From Streptomyces puniciscabiei (GTDB lineage: Bacteria; Actinomycetota; Actinomycetes; Streptomycetales; Streptomycetaceae), in the NCBI RefSeq assembly GCF_006715785.1, contig NZ_VFNX01000001.1, positions 3,610,501 through 3,674,500 of the forward strand: 64,000 nt of DNA, in the 5' to 3' direction. Both the position numbers and the translations under genes were made by a program. Positions 60,472 to 64,000 of the stretch are shown piece after piece. Positions within the stretch are counted from its first letter, which is position 1. Each line of letters begins with the position of its first letter. The notes below the pieces were generated by a model. That model saw only the letters and a program-made list of their open reading frames with translations, was not told the DNA's origin and searched no databases.

Positions 60472-61281
60472 ATGGAAGGCGCCACCCACATGCTCAATCT
60501 GCTGGGCGTCATGGAGTTGCGGGGCTCCCACGGAACCCATCTCATCGAAAGCGCCGCGCAGACGACGCTCCTCATTCCCCTGCTGGTCAACCGGCGCTCC
60601 TTCGTCTCCGCTTCGGTGCTCGCGGGGGAGCTGTGGGGCGACAGCCGCCCCGGCCGGTCCGAGAACGCCCTGCAGGCGCACATCAGCAGGCTCCGCAAGT
60701 GTTTCAAACGGGTCGACCCCACCCGCCCCGAGGGACGGCTCAAGTCCGGGCCCAACGGGTACCAGCTCCTGCTCGGCGACGACGAGGTGGACGGCGAGCG
60801 GTTCATCCGCGCCGTGCAGGACGCGCAGATGTTCTCCGGCATCCGCCATCCCGCCGACACCAGTTCACGCATGCGCCGGGCCCTGGCCATGTGGCGCGGC
60901 CCGGTCTTCGGCGGGATCACCGGCGGGCCCCTGTGCCAGACCGAGGCGGCCCGCTACCAGGACGCACGGCTGCGGGCCCACGAGATCCTCTTCGACAGCG
61001 AACTCGCCCTGGGCCGCCATGCACTGATCATCGGCGAGCTCAGCGCACTGGTGGACGGCATGCACCTGCCCCAGGAGCGCCTGTGCGCCCAGCTGATGGT
61101 GGCCCTCTACCGCTGCGGCCGGCAGGTCGAGGCGCTCGGCGTCTACCAGCGGGTGCGCGAGCGCATGGCGGAGAGCGCCGGATGCCTGCCGTCGATGGGG
61201 CTGCGCCGGTGCGAGCGGGCGATCCTGGAGCACGATCCCGCCCTGGACACCGCCACGTCCGGGTTCGTGGAGATCAGCTGA
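60472..61281 (+). CDS. Second SARP-family activator
   Basis: A 269-aa SARP (MLNLLGVMELRGSHG; VLAGELWGDSRPGRSENALQ; SRLRKCFKRVD; YRCGRQVEALGVYQRVRERM). I use the ATG at 60472 because GAGGCG lies in front of it; a GTG at 60397 would overlap the first SARP stop in GTGA and add 25 residues outside the family pattern. It is similar to but distinct from the first SARP. Two adjacent SARPs often regulate one cluster in series or as partners. Confidence 0.88.
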   Translation: MEGATHMLNLLGVMELRGSHGTHLIESAAQTTLLIPLLVNRRSFVSASVLAGELWGDSRPGRSENALQAHISRLRKCFKRVDPTRPEGRLKSGPNGYQLLLGDDEVDGERFIRAVQDAQMFSGIRHPADTSSRMRRALAMWRGPVFGGITGGPLCQTEAARYQDARLRAHEILFDSELALGRHALIIGELSALVDGMHLPQERLCAQLMVALYRCGRQVEALGVYQRVRERMAESAGCLPSMGLRRCERAILEHDPALDTATSGFVEIS

Positions 61282-61331
61282 GCCGTCGGCAGCGGCATGG
61301 GCGTCAGCGGCACCGGAGGGTTCGCGGCGCC

Positions 61332-62135
61332 TCATGCCAACTGCCGTGCGGCCTCCCGGAAGACGTCCGCGGTGTGCTCGTCGGCCGGGTGGAAGGTCTC
61401 CAGCGACAGCTCCGCCACCGTGATGTCCGTGGACGCGCCGAAGGTGGTCACCGTACTGAACAGCCGCAGCTCCGTACCGAGCGCGCGCACCTGCAGCAGG
61501 GTGACCACCTCGTCGGTGAGCTCCGGCTCCGCGTCCATGCCGGGATAGCGGGACACCTCCTCGTACAGCCGGCGCAGGGACGGCCGGCCGGAGTGGATGA
61601 CCTGGCGGTGCAGCCGTCCCAGCATGTGCTGGCGGAAGTGGGCGGAGTTCACCATCAGCTTCGACAGGCCCTCCGGGTGCAGGGTCAGCCGCATCAGGTT
61701 GACCGGGGGCTCCCGCAGGTGGTCCGGCAGCTCGCGGGCGAGCAGCCGGGCCCCGCCGTTCATCGTGACGATGTTCTCGTCGGCGTCCAGGGCGAGCGCG
61801 GGAAACGGCTCATGAGCGCTGAAGAGCCGGTCGACCATGGCCCGGACCGCCGTCATCCGGGCCGCGTCGAAGCCGGACTCCTGGAACACGGGTGCGTAAC
61901 CGGCCGCCACCAGCAGGGTGTTGCGATTGCGCTGGGGGATCTCGAGATGATCGGCCAGCTGCAGCAGCATACGGCGGCTCGGCTGGGCCCGGCCGGTCTC
62001 CACGAAGCTGACGTGCCGCGCGGAGATCCCCGCCCGCTGGGCGAGGTCGAGCTGGCTCAGGCGGCGGCGCTGCCGCCACTCACGGAGGAGCGGCCCGACT
62101 CCGGCCGGTTGCTCGACTGTCGTCACGCACTTCAT
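61332..62135 (-). CDS. XRE-family regulator with MmyB-like ligand domain
   Basis: A 267-aa regulator. The HTH (about 16-70; LLREWRQRRRLSQLDLAQRAG, split; VETGRAQPSRRMLLQLADHL) is followed by an MmyB-like PAS-type domain (PALALDADENIVTMNGGARLL; NLMRLTLHPEGLSKLMVNSAHF) which in this family binds a fatty-acid-like ligand. The ATG at 62135 lacks a ribosome site; a GTG 9 nt later is an alternative. It converges with the SARPs and follows the thioesterase in the same direction. Confidence 0.87.
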   Translation of the reverse strand: MKCVTTVEQPAGVGPLLREWRQRRRLSQLDLAQRAGISARHVSFVETGRAQPSRRMLLQLADHLEIPQRNRNTLLVAAGYAPVFQESGFDAARMTAVRAMVDRLFSAHEPFPALALDADENIVTMNGGARLLARELPDHLREPPVNLMRLTLHPEGLSKLMVNSAHFRQHMLGRLHRQVIHSGRPSLRRLYEEVSRYPGMDAEPELTDEVVTLLQVRALGTELRLFSTVTTFGASTDITVAELSLETFHPADEHTADVFREAARQLA

Positions 62136-62222
62136 GCTAGGAGGGTGGGACGGTTTCTCAAAGCCGGTTCAAACGGCCGTCGCCGCAAGGGAGTTGCGCG
62201 GCGGGCGCGGCGAGGCCGGCCG

Positions 62223-63002
62223 TCATGAGGCCGCCACGGTGCGCCTGATGTGCCGCACCAGGTCGGAGATGACGCCGATGGTGTTGTCGATGTCGTTCAT
62301 GTAGAAGTGGTCGCCGTTGAACTCGGAGTTGCCGAGGTAGCTGCTGGTCCGGTCCACCCAGGACGCCATCGCGCCGCGTTCCATGAGCTGGTCCCGGTTG
62401 CCGCTGTAGCTGACGACGGGGCAGCCGATCGCGGCGCCGTCGTCGAGGTAGCTCGCCACCACGGCCAGGTCGGCCCGCATCGCCGGGATGATCATCTCGA
62501 GCGCCTTGGGGTCGTCCATGATCTCGGCCGGGACCGAACCGAGCGCGCGGATCCACCCCTTCAGCTCCTCGACGGGCATGTACGCCTGCTCCAGGGTCGG
62601 GGTCTTGAAGTCCTTGGGGGCCCACCCCGAGACCCCGACGAGCACGGGGCCGGGCCGGCCGCTCTTCTCCAGTGCGACCGCCAGCCGGTAGGCGAGCTGC
62701 GCCCCCATGCAGTGCCCGAAGAACGCGTAGGGACGGTCGTCCAGCTCCTGGGTGATCGCCTCCTGGAGCGCCTCCACCAGCGGCTCCATCTCGGTGAACG
62801 TCTCCTCCGAGGACCTGTCCTGGCGGCCGGGCAGCTGGACGCAGTGGTGGGCGATGTCGGCGGGCAGCAGGCCGGGCCACTCCTTGTAGATGGACGCTCC
62901 GCTGCCCGCGTGCGGGAACAGGAAGAGGCGCAGGGCCGCGTCCGGGCCGGCCTCGCTGGGCTGGAACCACAGACTCGAGGGGGACGTGATGCGGTTGGTC
63001 AT
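62223..63002 (-). CDS. Type II thioesterase with Cys nucleophile
   Basis: A 259-aa alpha/beta hydrolase of the editing thioesterases that free stalled acyl groups from PKS or NRPS carriers. FLFPHAGSGASIYKEW is the N-terminal signature; the elbow is FFGHCMGAQLAYRLA, with Cys where the family has Ser. The acid is probably in YSGNRDQL and the His in FNGDHFYMND. The ATG at 63002 has GAGGAAA about 9 nt upstream; a GTG at 63017 would overlap the upstream LLM stop. It indicates a PKS or NRPS cluster beyond the right edge. Confidence 0.92.
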   Translation of the reverse strand: MTNRITSPSSLWFQPSEAGPDAALRLFLFPHAGSGASIYKEWPGLLPADIAHHCVQLPGRQDRSSEETFTEMEPLVEALQEAITQELDDRPYAFFGHCMGAQLAYRLAVALEKSGRPGPVLVGVSGWAPKDFKTPTLEQAYMPVEELKGWIRALGSVPAEIMDDPKALEMIIPAMRADLAVVASYLDDGAAIGCPVVSYSGNRDQLMERGAMASWVDRTSSYLGNSEFNGDHFYMNDIDNTIGVISDLVRHIRRTVAAS

Positions 63003-63013
63003 CGCGGGTTTCC

Positions 63014-64000
63014 TCACTGGTGGGGCTGGTCGGCATGGACCGGTCCGGCGGGCCGCGAGGCGCGCAGCACCGGCAGGACCTCCTCGGCGATCTGCCGGAG
63101 GTGGGGACGCGGGTCAAGGGAACCGATGCGGAGCACGAGATGGCGGGCGCCGGCCGCGACGTACTCGGCCAGCCAGTCGGCGCATTCGCGCGGGCTGCCC
63201 CAGCCGTACGCCTGCACCGTGTTCATCACGGCGAGCTGCCGGCCGTAGTAGCCCTGCACATAGGTGTCGAGGGCCGCCTCGGCGCGGCGGCGGTCGGCCT
63301 GCACGTTCAGCGTGGCGTACAGGCCGGGCGTGACGGCGTACGGCGCCCGGCCGTGCTGCTCGGCGAGTTCGGTGATCCGCTCCCGGGCGACGCGGTACGC
63401 CTTGGGGTCGGGCAGGAAGGGCAGCCAGCCGTCGTAGTGGCGTGCCACGCGTGACAGGACCCGTGGCGTGTCGCTGCTCGCCAGCCACAGCGGCGGGCCG
63501 CCGGGGGTGGCCGGCCCGGGCAGCCGGTCGAGGCCGTCGATGTGCCAGTAGCGCCCGGTGAACTCGGCCGCGGCGGGCCCGCCGTCGGCGCGCCAGGCCT
63601 GCCGCCACAGCCGTACGGTCTCGTCCAGCCGGCCGACCCGGCTGTCGAAGGGCACGCCGACGGCGGCGAACTCGGCCGCCGACTCCGGGACCGGGAAACC
63701 CGCCCCGAGCCCCAGCGTCAGCCGCCCGCCCGAGGCGTGGTCCAGGCTTGCCGCCGTGTTCGCCCCGATCAGCGGGTGGCGCAGGGCCGCCGTGAGCGCG
63801 GCGGTGCCGAGCCCGATGCCGCGGGTGACCGCGCTCACCGCGGCGAGCACCACCAGCGGGTCGAGGCGCGGCCGGGCGGTGAGCGAGTCACCCGCCCACA
63901 GCGAGTCGAAGCCCAGGTCCTCCGCCTCGCGGGCGAAGTCGAGCAGCGGCCCGATGGAGTAGTCGCCGGTCACGGCCATCTCCCTGGTGGGCAGGAGAAC
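63014..64000 (-). CDS. LLM-class flavin-dependent oxidoreductase (5' end outside window)
   Basis: At least 329 residues of a luciferase-like enzyme; the frame is open at 64000 and begins VLLPTREMAVTGDYS, so the ATG at 63979 is internal to strand 1 and the true start is beyond the edge. [18 protein letters not shown] and PLWLASSDTPRVLSRVARHYDGW are typical. In PKS/NRPS clusters such LLM enzymes act as monooxygenases. The stop overlaps a possible GTG start of the thioesterase (GTGA), so they are co-transcribed. Confidence 0.9.
   Translation of the reverse strand, partial: VLLPTREMAVTGDYSIGPLLDFAREAEDLGFDSLWAGDSLTARPRLDPLVVLAAVSAVTRGIGLGTAALTAALRHPLIGANTAASLDHASGGRLTLGLGAGFPVPESAAEFAAVGVPFDSRVGRLDETVRLWRQAWRADGGPAAAEFTGRYWHIDGLDRLPGPATPGGPPLWLASSDTPRVLSRVARHYDGWLPFLPDPKAYRVARERITELAEQHGRAPYAVTPGLYATLNVQADRRRAEAALDTYVQGYYGRQLAVMNTVQAYGWGSPRECADWLAEYVAAGARHLVLRIGSLDPRPHLRQIAEEVLPVLRASRPAGPVHADQPHQ

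Noticed and set aside
1..64000. tRNA, rRNA and phage structural genes
   Set aside because: None could be recognised by reading both strands; a covariance search would be needed to exclude small RNAs.

Overview
The window is about 72% GC, has tightly packed genes with many 4-nt start/stop overlaps, GTG/TTG starts, SARP regulators, a TTA codon in one regulator, F420-type enzymes and FO synthase. All of this points to a Streptomyces chromosome. Two landmarks fix the locus: a Ser/Thr kinase with a C-terminal PQQ-like propeller whose residue numbering matches AfsK (K44, T168), preceded by a KbpA-like protein, and an AfsR-type SARP/NB-ARC/TPR regulator followed by a small AfsS-like repeat peptide.

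Region 1 (1-38,036) interleaves two things. The first is an acyl-CoA catabolic gene set: acyl-CoA dehydrogenases, thiolase-fold enzymes with DUF35 partners, crotonases, a CoA ligase, a two-domain acyl-CoA synthetase, LLM flavin/F420 oxidoreductases, an SDR, an aldehyde dehydrogenase, two amidohydrolases, an FAD monooxygenase and a DoxX-like protein. Most of these operons are preceded by a shared 15-bp inverted repeat, CTGACG-N3-CGTCAG. I find eleven copies with variants, one of which overlaps the start codon of a TetR gene (18,346-18,993). My reading is one TetR-controlled regulon for an unidentified substrate. The second is the afsK/kbpA and afsS/afsR signalling genes, set in the middle of this regulon. 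A MITE-like element with perfect 19-bp terminal inverted repeats sits 15 bp upstream of the afsR start codon.

Region 2 (38,048-42,531) is accessory. It holds a MazF-type toxin-antitoxin pair with a leaderless promoter, a truncated DUF1963 remnant, a DUF385 protein and a four-gene operon. That operon encodes an ESX/WXG-like protein with tandem repeats, a 528-aa WXG-containing protein ending in a papain-like Cys/His/Asn domain, a lipoprotein resembling a chagasin (I42) cysteine-protease inhibitor, and a small unknown protein. I interpret it as a secreted cysteine-peptidase effector with a cognate lipoprotein inhibitor. It is the most novel-looking unit in the window.

Region 3 (42,528-58,948) contains a carotenoid-cleavage-type oxygenase with a membrane partner and divergent PadR regulator, a PHP metallohydrolase, an LLM enzyme, bifunctional FO synthase (fbiC, making the F420 chromophore), an L,D-transpeptidase-like protein without the catalytic cysteine, DUF2165, a STAND-NTPase/TPR protein, an alpha/beta hydrolase with divergent TetR, an ADP-ribosylglycohydrolase homologue that has lost its metal-binding aspartates, a LuxR remnant and a sodium:solute symporter behind an 18-bp palindrome.

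Region 4 (58,949-64,000) looks like the edge of a specialised-metabolite cluster: two tandem SARP activators (the first with a TTA codon at position 19, so probably bldA-dependent), an XRE/MmyB-like regulator, a type II thioesterase with Cys in place of the nucleophilic Ser, and an LLM oxidoreductase that runs off the right edge. No rRNA, tRNA, CRISPR array or phage structural genes were seen.
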